Source: Petrolisthes cinctipes
Taxonomy: Eukaryota; Arthropoda; Malacostraca; Decapoda; Porcellanidae
Direction: 5' to 3'
Length of the DNA stretch: 64,000 nt
NCBI GenBank assembly: GCA_033782935.1
Contig: JAWQEG010000727.1
Coordinates: 220,587 to 284,586 of the forward strand
Position 1 is the stretch's first letter; each line of letters begins with the position of its first letter. The notes under the pieces are model-generated. The model was given only the letters and a program-made list of their open reading frames with translations. It had not been told where the DNA came from and did no database searches. Made by a program: the position numbers and the translations under genes. This document shows positions 53,835 through 64,000 of this stretch, in pieces.

Positions 53835-53945
53835 CACACAACCCCCCCCCCCTCCCCAAGCCTGTCCCGTAAATCACCGTACCCCCCTAGCACACACAAC
53901 CCCCCCTCCCCAAGCCTGTCTCTCTATTTCTGCACCCCCTAAACA
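53835..53945. repeat. C-rich minisatellite
   Basis: Two units with cccccccctccccaagcctgt, the same family as the block at 15225-15462. It sits just inside the inner edge of the left arm. Confidence 0.8.
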
Positions 53946-54563
53946 CTTTCCCCTCTTATCGTTTTACAATTCTTTAGTTCAGCCAGTTGCCCTCTCCTAT
54001 ACAAAATGATATCTATCTGTGTCTGCCTTACTACACTGCTGTATGTAGCATAATATTTGCACGTAAAGAAGGTGTTACAAATTGCAAGATCAAATGCCAC
54101 TGCGAAATGCACTCTTCATTCTCCTTCCTCATTCATCTCGCCGATGCCATGTCCTCCATAAACTCTACCTATATTTTCACCAACATGTCTATTTAGGTTA
54201 CATCCGATAATTACTCTCTCGTCTGCAAACATCGACGTCATGAACTCATTCATTGTTCTCCAGAACTCAATTTTATCTTCCTATTCACATGCTACTTGTG
54301 GAACACATCTAGTTACTATGTTCAACACCTTTTCTCCACGACACACCTTTATTCGCATTATTCTATAATATATCCCTTTAACCTACACTTCCTTATCTTT
54401 CATATATCCTTGCTGATAATGATCCACTTCTTCCATAGTTGTTAGCTCCACTGTACAGCATCTTATAACCAATGCCTATCTCCTTTGCTTTATTTAATTT
54501 CCATCTTCTTTCCTGTAAACACAATATATCCATCTGCTTTCTCTCCATAACATCTACAAGCTC

Positions 54564-54773
54564 TACAACGCTTGGTAATGCTGCCAACATTTTGGGTTCT
54601 GACTCGTTTCCTCTAGGATGGTTCCCCTGTATTACTGTTGACTGTAGTCTTCCTCACCCACCTCTACTACAACGCCTGGTAATGCTGCCAACATTTTGGG
54701 TTCTGACTCGTTTCCTCTAGGATGGTTCCTCTGTATTACTGTTGACTGTAGTCTTCCTCAACTACCTCCACTT
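54564..54773. repeat. 105-bp tandem duplication
   Basis: 54564-54668 and 54669-54773 are nearly identical and contain ttgggttctgactcgtttcc. It lies at the 5' end of the RTE-like endonuclease. Confidence 0.9.
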
Positions 54774-54817
54774 GAGATTTCCTTCCATTTCCTCTCGTGT
54801 CTTCCACCCTGTGATGT

Positions 54818-55020
54818 CTCCCTGGGGCAGGGGGCTACAAATATCTCCCCAGTATCCCTGCTTGTTGTTAAATGACTAAAAGCGGCTTTCACTTCAATTG
54901 TCCCTATTTTCATGTAACCTTAGTACTTACTGTCCCACCTCTCAATCACTTTCTTCCTTTGGGGCCATAGGACCTCGCTGTTACAGCGCCTAATATCAAT
55001 AAATCAATCAATCAACCAGT
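54818..55020 (+). mobile_element. SINE-like element, second copy
   Basis: Starts ctccctggggcagggggcta and ends in aatatcaataaatcaatca. The 8-mer tgtgatgt flanks it (54810-54817 and 55022-55029). It interrupts LINE-B ORF1 at the first Cys knuckle. Confidence 0.68.
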
Positions 55021-55305
55021 GTGTGATGTGTGGAAACTTCATAATGACTAGCCTTGTTGCTGAAGAGTTGGACTCATCTTCTGGTACCGTTCACCCTTGT
55101 TGAAGTGTGTCTGGTGTGTGACTGATCATAACTCCATGATGTGTTATGTTAGGAGTAAACCATCATGTCCTACTGCCTCCACCTATGAGCCTCCAAGTCC
55201 TGGGAACTTGTTTCTGTGGAAGTGACCACGTTGCTTTCAGCCAGGAGTTAACGTGTGTCATGGTTGTGATTGATGCTAGTCCCCAACTCGTGCCTCTATT
55301 ACCAC

Positions 55306-55755
55306 AGTACTTCATCCACCATCACCTTCCCAGTGTATTACCACAGCCTACTACCACAGTACTTCATCCACCATCACCTTCCCAGTGTATTACCACAGCC
55401 TACTACCACAGTACTTCATCCACCATCACCTTTCCAGTATATTACCACAGTACTTCATCCACCATCACCTTCCCAGTCTATTACCACAGTCTACTACCAC
55501 AGTACTGCATCCACCATCACCTTCCCAGTCTATTACCACAGCCTACTACCACAGTACTTCATCCACCATCACCTTCCCAGTGTATTACCACAGTACTTCA
55601 TCCACCATCACCTTTCCAGTATATTACCACAGTACTTCATCCACCATCACCTTCCCAGTCTATTACCACAGTCTACTACCACAACACTGCATCCACCATC
55701 ACCTTCCCAGTCTATTACCACAGCACTGCATCCACCATCACCTTCCCAGTCTATT
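55306..55755 (+). repeat. Irregular minisatellite in the LINE-B ORF1 linker
   Basis: About ten units with catccaccatcaccttcccag, alternating with tattaccacagcctactac. In the canonical LINE-B this linker is a single ccaccaccatcacctcccca-type stretch (about 35375). Confidence 0.88.
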
Positions 55756-56156
55756 CCTCCCAACAATCCTGCCCCACCTCCTAACCTTGCCCTCCGCCAG
55801 TTTGTTGCTTCTGTCAAGGCACGATGTAGTGCCCTTGAGAACTGCTTTTCTGCCCTTGAAGCCAGGATTGACAGGCTGGTTGCATCTCTGTCCACCTCTA
55901 TTCCCAAACTCTCCACCGTTGTTGAGACTCAGTAATCCATCATCTCAGCCGTTACCACCTTTACTTTACCGACAAGATGGCAACTATTGATTTTTGCCTT
56001 GAGTTTTGTTTTTCTTTATTTTACATTTAACGTTTTTTGGAGGGCTAAGAGGTGTGATGTGAAAGTATGTGCTTTATTCCCTGACCCTCCTTGGAGAAGG
56101 GTTGGTCACGATGTTTACTGCAGGTCATGTCACAAGGATATCAAGTCTGCCTTGTC

Positions 56157-56660
56157 CTACATCCAAATAGTGTCCTTTGCCACACCCACATTTACCCTGG
56201 TCAGGACAGCATGATGGTCAGAGCTGTCTACGGGTGCCAGCTGGTGACAGCATAGGGTGTCCACCTGGAGGTCAGAGATGACAGGATCCAGCGTCCCTTC
56301 CCGTTCCTGTGTGGGGAAAGTCACATGGTCTATCAAGCCCTGTACATCCAGGAGATTTTTTGGAGGCTTACTGCTACAGGTGGTGGTTGAGGTCACCCAC
56401 CACCAGGAAGTGGCTGCAACGGTGTTCTATCAGCAGGTCATTCAGTTTCTCTGTCAAGTAGTGGAGTGAGGCAGGCCCCTGTCTTGGTGGACGGTACATA
56501 GCGCAGATCATGAGGACCGAGCAGTCAGCCAGTACAACCCAGAAAAACATGGTTTCCATCTGGAGAGGTGTTTCCACATTTAGTAGCTGGGACTAATTAC
56601 CCTCCTTGAAACATAGAGCCTTCCCGCCTCCTGCTCGTTCCAGGCGATCCCTCCTGGTCC
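56157..56660 (-). pseudogene. LINE endonuclease fragment of another family
   Basis: Minus strand: LMICAMYRPPRQGPASLHYL, FLVVGDLNHHL, HVTFPTQEREGTLDPVISDL and PVDSSDHHAVLTRV. These are the YRPP, GDLN and SDH boxes of an APE endonuclease; SDH is intact. It differs from LINE-A, LINE-B and both RTE copies. No RT follows. Confidence 0.78.
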
Positions 56661-56689
56661 AGTGGGTATAGCCACGTATTTTGTCTCTT

Positions 56690-57212
56690 TCTCCAGGTCG
56701 TTCATCTGCCTCTACTCTCCGGACTTCTTCCTGCAAACATAGGGTTCGCTCTTAATGTCATCTCCTGGAGCATCTGTGGTATCACCAGTTATGTTAAACT
56801 CAGTCAACTCATGGTCAATGTTTTTCCTCATCATCCGAGTATTTTCTTTCTCCAGGAATTATTTCCAGGATGGTCTCTCACCTCTGGACAAACTCTTAAC
56901 TTGCATACATACCTTCTAGCCACATCACCTTCTTCTGTACCTCCACCGATCCTGACATGATCTTTCAGCTTCAGGAAGGTACTCTGGATCTCATCCTCAC
57001 ATCGGGACTGATAACATCTCAGAACCAGTGCTCCACGGTGCCAGTTTTATTCTCTGTTCATGTCACACTTTGGCTTCATTATATTCTACCTGCTGGGTCT
57101 ACTGCTCCTGCCACTCGTTTACATATTGCTGTGCCTGTAAATCATTATATTCTACCTGCTGGGTCTACTGCTCCTGCCAATCGTTTACATATTGCTGTGA
57201 CTGTAAATCATT
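56690..57212 (+). pseudogene. LINE-B endonuclease fragment D
   Basis: Matches fragment B: SSASTLRTSSCKHRVRS-type start, then a shared internal deletion with the same junction near 56920, ending in two 66-bp units. It stops at ctgtaaatcatt (57201-57212), where the right arm begins. The shared deletion shows B and D descend from one rearranged LINE-B copy. Confidence 0.78.
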
Positions 57213-58795
57213 GTATCAGATTACTTTACTGAGGGAATTTGAACTTGGAAGGGAGAACCAAAGATTAAAGGGTGGAGATTGAAACTGAGGGAGACTTTCA
57301 TATAAGCATTTCTGAGTAACATCAAACAAGAATAAAATCTGAAGACCTGGTGGAAAGAAAATATTAATGTGATTTGAAAAGAGGAAGAAATTGTCGGTAA
57401 AACATTTGGTAAAGAACAACAAAATATATAAAGAAACTTGGTGGTTGAACCAGGATACACTGGAGAAAATCAGTAAACAGAAAGAAGCAAACAGAGCCTA
57501 TGACACGAATGTTTCGAAAGAGATTAGAGAGTCTTGAAAGGTGGTGTGTATAGAATACAAAGGAGCAGTAGCACAGGGTAAGGCGACAGTAACGAATGAT
57601 TTCTATGAGCAGCTAGAGGCGACAGAGGGACAGAAGAATATGTATAGGATAGCGAAGAACAGAAACAAAGCCACCAAAGATCTAACACACATCAAGTAGA
57701 TCAAGGATGAGGAGGGAGAGTGTTGACAGATAAGGATGGTGTAAATACAGAGTGGAATGATTATTTTGAAAAATTATTGAATGAGGAGAACGATTGGAGA
57801 ATGATAGAGGATGGAAATTAGCATGTAAGAGAAGTACAGGATATTAACGGATTTGAAGTACAGATAGCGTTACTAAAAATGAGAGAAGGAAAGGCAGTTG
57901 GTCCTGATGGTATTACCAATCAAAGAGTGGAAATGTTTAGGGAGAGAAGGAGTAAATATATTATGAGATTTGCTGGCTACAATGTACACTCGTGATACGT
58001 AATCTCTGACCAGACGAACGGCAGGAGGCACCACACATACCCTGCATTCGAACTCAGCCTCTATAGGTGGACTGGGAGGGGAAATGAGCAATACCAGGCG
58101 ATTCAAAGCTTTCTGCTCATCACACTCTGGTCAGAAATTATGTATCACGAGTGTAGTGATACTGATTTATAAAGAGAAAGGAGACATCTAGGAGAGTAGT
58201 AATTACAGAGGCAAAAAATCTATGTCTCAGATGATGGAAAACTATGCTTGAGTTCTATATTTGATAGAAGTGAGAATATGGAGAGAAACTTGTGTAAGAG
58301 AAGAACAGTTCGGGTTTATACCAGAAAAGGGACAGTGGATGCAATAGTTTCTTTGAGACAGGCAATGGAGAAGTACAGAAGGAAGTAGAAAGAGCTACAC
58401 TTGGTGTTCATTGATCTGGAGAAAGTGTATGATCGGGTTTCAAGGCAGTTTCAAGTTTGGAGATGTATGAAGGTGAAAGAAGTTCCTAAGATGTATGTAA
58501 TTGTTCTGCAAGATACAGTATGTATGCAGGAACAACGGCTCGAGTAAGAAGTGTTGTTAGAATGATGGAAGAGTGTCGGTTCTCAGCCCTTACATTTTCG
58601 ATCTTGTGATGGATGAGATGACTGCAGATGTTAGAGAGGAGGTTACATGTAGTGCTTTATTCTTGGATGACATTGTATTGGTTGACGTGAGCAAAAACTG
58701 GAAAGGAGTCAAGCCGTGTAAGATAGAGGTATGAGGTTGAAGCAGGACTTAATATGGAATATTGATAGGTGAGACGTGATGGGAGGCAGGGCAGG
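57213..58795 (+). pseudogene. Second RTE-like LINE, right-arm copy
   Basis: Plus-strand counterpart of 51541-53823: GKAVGPDGITNQRVEMF, VFIDLEKVYDRVSRQ, and the SALSPYIF-like segment with LFLDDIVLVD. The endonuclease is missing because the arm begins inside the element. A MITE splits it at 57987. Several stops; no protein is expected. Confidence 0.78.
57987..58151. mobile_element. 165-bp MITE with TA target, right arm only
   Basis: Starts cactcgtgatacgtaatctc and ends with a near-complement (aaattatgtatcacgagtg), TIR about 26 bp, TA on both sides (57985-57986 and 58152-58153). The left arm has the site with a single TA (near 52857). It is a different family from the MITE at 49551. Confidence 0.87.
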
Positions 58796-58796
58796 G

Positions 58797-58975
58797 GACT
58801 ATGAAGCTGGGGTACTTTAAGTCTGCTTGGGGACTATGTAGCTGGGGTACTTTAAGTCCGCTTGGGGACTATGTAGCTGGGATACTTTAAGTCAGCTTGG
58901 GGACTATGAAGCTGGGGTACTTTAAGTCTGCTTGGAGACTATGAAGCTGGGGTACTTTAAGTCTGCTTGGGGACT
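58797..58975 (-). repeat. 35-bp minisatellite, about 5 units
   Basis: Units with ggggactatgaagctggggt and tactttaagtctgctt are the counterpart of the 36-bp array at 51011-51540, with fewer and more diverged units. Confidence 0.88.
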
Positions 58976-59640
58976 ATGCAACCCCACGAGGACTCTCAGG
59001 CGAACCCTGAGGAATGTGATGGAGAGACAAAAATATTCACCATACTTGACTCTCTCGATGATGTCCTAACACTTTCTGGAGATGATGATGAACCGGGATG
59101 TGACTGCAGACATCTTTACTTCAGCCAGTCCATGCTGCAGTTGGAGGTCCTTGTTAACGACAAACAACCACTGCAGCTTCATGTCCATAGAAAAGGAGAG
59201 CTTGACTCATGTGTCACCCAGGGCAAATGCAGGACAATGAGACGAGGACCAGGTGTGGGTAGGGGTCGAAGCACCAGAGCAAGGCAAAGAAGACTGAGAG
59301 TCAAGTACGTCATGCATATCCGAAGTATTCTTGACGGTCTTGGCAGTGAGAGGCAAACAATTCACATTAGCAGATTCCCAGCAGTCAGAAGAGGCCTCCA
59401 CACATTGCTTGGTAGAGGTGGATGAGATGGATATCTGTAACACATGCTGAGGAATGATTGAGAAGAGGGGGATATTGGGTAAGGGTTTGCCAAGGCGGCC
59501 ATTTATCCTATTGTAAAAACTCGTTGTCTTCTGATATGTCTGAGTTTGCCTCCAGACAGGAAGCTACATCCGATAAACTGCTCTCCATCAGGCCAGACAA
59601 GGCTTTGACGGGAAAGCAAACAAACTCTTCAAAGTGCACA
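58967..59640 (-). pseudogene. LINE-B ORF1 fragment, right-arm copy
   Basis: Counterpart of 49216-51010 without the composite element; the empty TA site is at about 59313-59314. The clean 152-codon plus-strand frame across it is antisense to LINE-B ORF1 and probably not a gene. Confidence 0.72.
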
Positions 59641-61640
59641 AGAGTGAGGTAAGGATGGAGAAGGTAGATAGCCGGGGAGCTTCGTGTAGTCAAGCGAAGG
59701 GAGGGTCTGACAGATGGTGGAGAAGTGATGGTTCATTTTGTCACTGGATTCAGAGTGAGAGAGATGGGAGACACAGAGGATGGTGGAGAAATTATTTGAT
59801 AGTCCACACAGATGTTTAATTTTGGAAAACCATTGAAAATTATTTGTTTGTTTTGAACTGTAAATTTTACTTGGGTAGTGGTTTTTCTTTGCCTTGGCAA
59901 TTTCTCTGATTTTTTTATTTCTGAGCCGTTTGAACCTGTTTATGTTTGTGTAGAGTCGACGTGATAACAAAATTATTCCACTTGGTGTATAAGTCTGTCT
60001 TGACCTTAGTCCAGGTGTAGCAGGTGATCCACTGACCTTAAGGCTGTGTCAGGTGTGTAGAGTAGAGGTGATAACAATATTATTCCACTTGGTGTATAAG
60101 TCTGTCTCAGTGATGACTTCAGTCCAGGGGTACCAGGTGATCCACTGACCTTAAGGCTGAGTCAGGTGTGGTCATAATGACAGGGGCTTGGTAGAGTATA
60201 GTGGTTGGTGCAGGTGAACACAGAACAGAACAATGTGTGCTGCGTCCCAGGGGAGGGAAGGGTTGGGGGGGCAGGGTAAAGCTGGTTACCAAAATGTCAG
60301 TCAACACTAGGTCTAAGGTAATGTTGCCCGTTATGAAATTTACTTGTCACGACCGCCCTAGCCGACCTCGATTAACAACAACTTTCACACAAAACTTTCA
60401 CACGGGCTTTCGTATATTTACTTACGAGTTCGAAGTTAACTCCTTCACTAAACAAATTAATCTTAATTATTTTAGTATGTCGCTCATTGTAGAATGATTT
60501 ATAATCATATGTAGTGATAGTGATATTGACGTGTATAAATAAGGTGTGGTCATCGAGTGGGGCAGAAAAGAAGCTATGGTACCAACATCACCAAAAAGCT
60601 TCACTGTCTCATCTAGTGAGACACCCAATAATCTCGGGGCCTCGTAAGAGTCACGGGCTACTGACACCCTACAGTCCCGAGGTATAAAAGAAGTATAAAA
60701 AAAACAATATATCATATGTTGTAAATTTACGTTACGAATGGCAATGAAACTTCCTTTATTCTTTTTCTTGTTCCTGTGTCTAATGTTATCTCTAAATCGA
60801 TCATTATCCTACCTAACTGGGCAGCTGGTATATAATCGGATACTTATCATGAGAAGTGAACGATATATTGTTTAGTTAAGCTGTATTGGAGTTGCAGCTT
60901 GATGTCCAGACGTGGTTGTGTATCAAGTTCTTTTGTATTGCACGTATGTGAGAATTCCCTCTAACACTTCTCCCCACCTGTATAATCCACTCTGTATGGT
61001 GTGTTCTCTTCACTGCCTCCGTAAATACTAACTTTCCGGCTTCCAGACTAAACCTGGTAATTTATGATCTAGTGCTTCACAACCCAGAAATATATTATCG
61101 AGATATTCGACTGATTTCTTGGATTTGTGATGTTATGCGATTGTTTCTTTAATTAAGTTCGAGTATCTTTTTAGATGGCTCGAAATTTTGGTATTATAAA
61201 TATATAAATAAATTCGAGAATCTTTTTAGATGGCTGTAACTACTGGCAATATAAATGTTAAATAACAACGATAATTGCTGATATTATGTCGTTAATGCTT
61301 CTCTGTGGGAAATAATTACCACATTGCCACTGGTTGGAATGTCTACAACTTACTTTAATGAAAGCTGTAACTGAAGGTTGCTAGTATTTAATTCATTAAA
61401 GTCACCACAGATAACTAGCTTGGAAGAAGGAAACTGGATCTTAAGACGGTCTGATGTGACGATGATGTGGTCGATCAGGGCAGGTCCGATGAGTGCTCGG
61501 GGTGGATGGCAGAAAAGGCAGTAAATGATTGTGATGTGTGTGTGTGTGTTACTGGCAGATTTCCTTATTCTTTCTGTGATAATTGGCTGACATGATGATA
61601 TAGTGTAATTTATTTCTATACTCTGAGATTAATATATCTT
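59641..61640 (-). pseudogene. LINE-A2, right-arm copy
   Basis: Minus-strand counterpart of 47440-49215, including the unidentified insertion. It additionally keeps 61397-61610, which reads FPSSKLVICGDFN-like endonuclease residues joined smoothly to the next part; the left arm lacks this, so the left arm has a deletion of about 200 bp. Confidence 0.68.
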
Positions 61641-61777
61641 ATAGTCATCTAGTATATGTCATAAAAATACAAACTCCAATTTTCTTTCATCTACTTTTCT
61701 CCATCGAATGTTAACAGTGTAATTATGACACTCGCAATTTGAATCCTAAAAATCTTTCTCTAGGTAAGTGTCATAGT

Positions 61778-61778
<1 letters not shown>

Positions 61779-61845
<67 letters not shown>
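61779..61845. repeat. (CT)n microsatellite
   Basis: Right-arm counterpart of the GA run at 47243-47299. Confidence 0.97.
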
Positions 61846-61850
<5 letters not shown>

Positions 61851-62259
61851 TTAATAAACAACATAATGGTTGTGTGTATACTAACCTTTGTTATCCACAG
61901 TTTACACAGTAGTCCTGTGTGTGTTGTAGAGGACAGGAGGGTGACACAATAGTAATGAAGGAACACCAACATGGACAACACAAAACACACCAAGAAAACC
62001 AATATACTATATGTGTAATGTATAAGTAAATACATTGACTTGGTAACATATTAGGCAGAGAAAAGAGGTTGTATGAGAGACAAATAATGATGAACGATAA
62101 GTGACTGTTGTGACTCTAGTTTTAACATCTTCAATGTGTTACCCTTCCCACTAACCAAGATAACAAACATAAAATTAATGTCTGACACAATATTCTTCAA
62201 TGTGTTACCATTACCACTAACCAAGATGACAAATATAAAATTAATGCCTTTACATTCTC

Positions 62260-62550
62260 CTATTCGTTCCTCTCCCTCCCCTACCTTTACCCTACCTACC
62301 CTTCCCTTCCCTCCCCTACCGCTCTTTTCCCTTTCCTTCCTTTACAGCTTCATATCCTCTCCCTTCCTCTCCTTTACTATCCCCAATCCTCACTTCCTTC
62401 CCATTTACCTTTTTCTCCTATCCCTTCCTACAATTTCTTCCCTTTCCTTCATTCCTACTCTTCCTTTTTCTTACCCTTACGTCATCGTTCCCTCCAAACC
62501 CTCCATCCTTCCTCTCTCCTTCTCCTCACTCACCCTACCCTCCACCCTAT
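62260..62550. repeat. Polypyrimidine tract
   Basis: cctccccta and ttcccttcc-type repeats, complement of 46540-46890. The 198-codon frame spanning it is low-complexity. Confidence 0.85.
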
Positions 62551-62719
62551 TGTATATACGACTGTCTGCAAGACTTATCACAGGATGTACCAATATATCT
62601 AATATATACTGTATATTGTTAAAATTAGACAAATACATGTCAAATATACAAATAAAATATATTCATGTAGTGTTACAAGAAAAGATAAACATACATGAAA
62701 GATATTGGTTTTATATACT

Positions 62720-63090
62720 GTATGTGTGTTAATGTGTGTGTGGCCTTGTGAAGTGTGTGTGTGTTAATGTGTGTGTGGCCCTGTGATAGTGTATGTGTGT
62801 TAAGGTGTGTGTGGCCCTGTGATAGTGTATGTGTGTAGCCTTGAGATAGTGTGTGTGTTAATGTGTGTGTGGCCTTGTGATAGTATATGTGTGTTAATGT
62901 GTGTGTAGCCTTGTAATAATGTATGCGTGTTAATGTGTGTGTAGCCTTGTAATAATGTATGTATGTTAATGTGTGTGTGGCATTGTAATAATGTATGTGT
63001 GTTAATGTGTGTGTGGCCTTGTAATAATGTATGTGTGTTAATGTGTGTGTGGCCTTGTAATAATGTATGTGTGTCAATGTGTGTGTGACT
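62720..63090 (-). repeat. CA-rich minisatellite, about 9 units
   Basis: Units of about 40 bp with gtgtgttaatgtgtgtgtgg and ccttgtaataatgtat; the counterpart of the array split by LINE-A at 42898-46330. It shows the LINE-A-free state. Confidence 0.9.
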
Positions 63091-63325
63091 TTGAGATAGT
63101 GTCATGGCGGCATCCGTAGGGACAGTGGAGGAAGAGATAATATAAATTAGATAATGAACTTCAGTGTACTGCGAGTAATTTAATCCTTTGTCAATTATTG
63201 TGTTGTTACTTCTTGCAAATCAATGTAGTATACTTTATTTTAAGTCTGACTAATGACCCATATTTGTTTAACAATTATCAAACAACTTTTCTGTATCTAG
63301 GGAGGATCACAAGCATTTCAGATTG

Positions 63326-63328
<3 letters not shown>

Positions 63329-63372
<44 letters not shown>
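63329..63372. repeat. (CA)n microsatellite
   Basis: Counterpart of the GT run at 42606-42662. Confidence 0.97.
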
Positions 63373-63374
<2 letters not shown>

Positions 63375-63531
63375 CATTAACCACAAAATCAGTTTTACCT
63401 TCATACAGTAGTCCAAGTTAATCTTAATTTAAAGGAATTTAATGGTCAATAATTTTACAGCGATAGGGATAGTACGAACCCAACACACACACACACACAC
63501 GTTTCCTGTCACGTACATACATATATATACA

Positions 63532-63533
<2 letters not shown>

Positions 63534-63577
<44 letters not shown>

Positions 63578-63603
63578 CTCTCTCTCTCTCTCTCTCTCTC
63601 TCT
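63534..63603. repeat. (CT)n microsatellite at arm edge
   Basis: CT run with one cctc interruption at the outer edge of the right arm, matching the GA run at 42428. Confidence 0.95.
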
Positions 63604-63679
63604 GCCTGTAAATCATTATATTCTTCCTGCTGGGTGTACTGCTCCTGCCACTCGTTTACATATTGCTGTGCCTGTAAAT
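63602..63679 (+). pseudogene. LINE-B endonuclease fragment C
   Basis: Just over one 66-bp unit (attcttcctgctgggtgtac), ending at ctgtaaat, the 8-bp target site of the hAT-like element. It is the continuation of fragment D across the right arm. Confidence 0.75.
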
Positions 63680-64000
63680 CAAGAGCGGGATACCTTTGTA
63701 CAGTAGGGTGAAGGTCAGATGAGACTTTCTGGAGCATGTCACAGGCAGCAGTGACATACCAGAACCACAAAGTATTTTTGTAAAAAAAAATTATTGAAAA
63801 ATAAACATACAAATTAGTGAGATTGTTTGGTGACATTGTTCATTGAAGAGTGTTCTTGGTAAACATACAAATTAGTGTGATGGTTTGTTCTACTTGCCAA
63901 AAACAATTGTTTCAATGTTCAGTTCAATGGATGAGAAACACAACAGAAGAATATCATTGAGGTGACAGTCCGAGAGCTGATAGTGAAGGTGAGACTTGGT
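63680..64000. mobile_element. Non-autonomous hAT-like element, copy C, cut by window end
   Basis: Starts caagagcgggatacct and follows copies A and B closely (tggtgacattgttcattgaa and onward) to the last base of the window. Same LINE-B site as the other two copies. Confidence 0.72.

Larger units (their letters stand above)
51541..54773 (-). pseudogene. Second RTE-like LINE, minus strand, decayed
   Basis: Reading right to left: endonuclease start VVELVDVMERKQMDILCLQE (about 54540), endonuclease remnants to 53950, then RT: MKEGKTVGPDGIT, LVLIYKEKGDIQDCSNYRGI, then VFIDLEKVYDWVSKQEV, and a degraded LFLDDIVLVD catalytic region (about 52340) with LDD in place of ADD. It is interrupted by the SINE-like element at 53056 and lacks many residues. 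The left-arm boundary (53823) falls inside it. Confidence 0.8.
54774..55990 (+). pseudogene. LINE-B ORF1 fragment with expanded linker
   Basis: Begins ttgagatttccttcc, matching 35035, is split by a SINE-like element at 54818, then continues through decayed CCHC knuckles, a greatly expanded Pro/Ser/His-rich linker (55306-55755) and the coiled-coil-like ALENCFSALEARIDRLVASL. The same modules appear in LINE-B at 35030-35640. Confidence 0.75.
57213..63603 (-). repeat. Right arm of the large inverted duplication
   Basis: Inverse of the left arm (anchors listed there). It lies exactly between two plus-strand LINE-B pieces, D (ending 57212) and the one starting at 63602, and the 12-mer ctgtaaatcatt occurs on both sides (57201-57212 and 63606-63617). 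A 165-bp MITE (57987-58151) is present only in this arm. Confidence 0.83.

Noticed and set aside
58967..59425. 152-codon frame with PHEDSQANPEEC as a host gene
   Set aside because: It is antisense to LINE-B ORF1 and appears in both arms. The sense strand matches the ORF1 at 34.7-35.0 kb.
62673..63105. Thr/His-rich minus-strand frames as a secreted repeat protein
   Set aside because: They translate the CA-rich minisatellite, which also occurs at 17.2 kb and 42.9 kb with other frames.

Overview
The window is eukaryotic accessory DNA. It holds no operons, no recognisable complete host gene and almost nothing but transposable elements, tandem repeats and segmental duplications. Blocks of the pentamer TTAGG (read as CCTAA on this strand, 28.76-29.06 kb) are the arthropod telomere motif. 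Together with very dense GA, CA and AT microsatellites and a wide mix of non-LTR, gypsy, hAT, Tc1/mariner-like, Helitron and Mutator-like elements, this suggests an arthropod, most likely a decapod crustacean. The species is inference; the repeats are seen directly.

Layout. (1) 0-10.65 kb: a Ty3/gypsy-type LTR element with two near-identical 642-bp terminal repeats around a badly decayed gag-protease-RT-RNaseH-integrase region, itself hit by a minus-strand LINE. (2) 10.65-14 kb: a piece of an I-type LINE (called LINE-B here) split by a hAT-like element, a 52-bp minisatellite, then unremarkable DNA. (3) 14.4-21.4 kb: microsatellites, a polypurine tract, a 1.3-kb Mutator-like element with a 9-bp target duplication, and an old diverged copy of sequence found again at 42-47 kb and 62-63.5 kb. 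(4) 21.4-28.3 kb: one AC-rich minisatellite broken by two retrotransposons, a 5'-truncated CR1/L2-like LINE (LINE-A) and a complete RTE-type LINE with a 14-bp target duplication. (5) 28.3-34.2 kb: TTAGG minisatellite, an exon-like stretch, a 30-copy 52-bp satellite with an 11-unit higher-order period, and a Helitron 3' end with a foldback. (6) 34.2-39.3 kb: the longest LINE-B copy (gag-like ORF1, endonuclease, RT, RNase H, poly-A). (7) 39.3-42.4 kb: LTR and gag of a second gypsy element on the minus strand, and another LINE-B/hAT composite. (8) 42.4-63.6 kb: a large imperfect inverted duplication (arms 42.43-53.82 and 57.21-63.60 kb, spacer 3.4 kb).

The inverted duplication is the most informative structure. 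Each arm is a natural empty-site control for the other, which dates insertions: the intact LINE-A (975-codon ORF), a 1.1-kb element flanked by direct MITE copies, and a SINE-like element entered only the left arm, while a 165-bp MITE entered only the right arm. The genes do not form a host pathway. The coding sequences are retrotransposon replication proteins (endonuclease, reverse transcriptase, RNase H, gag, integrase) and one Helitron helicase tail, nearly all broken except the LINE-A ORF and, in large part, the RTE RT ORF.
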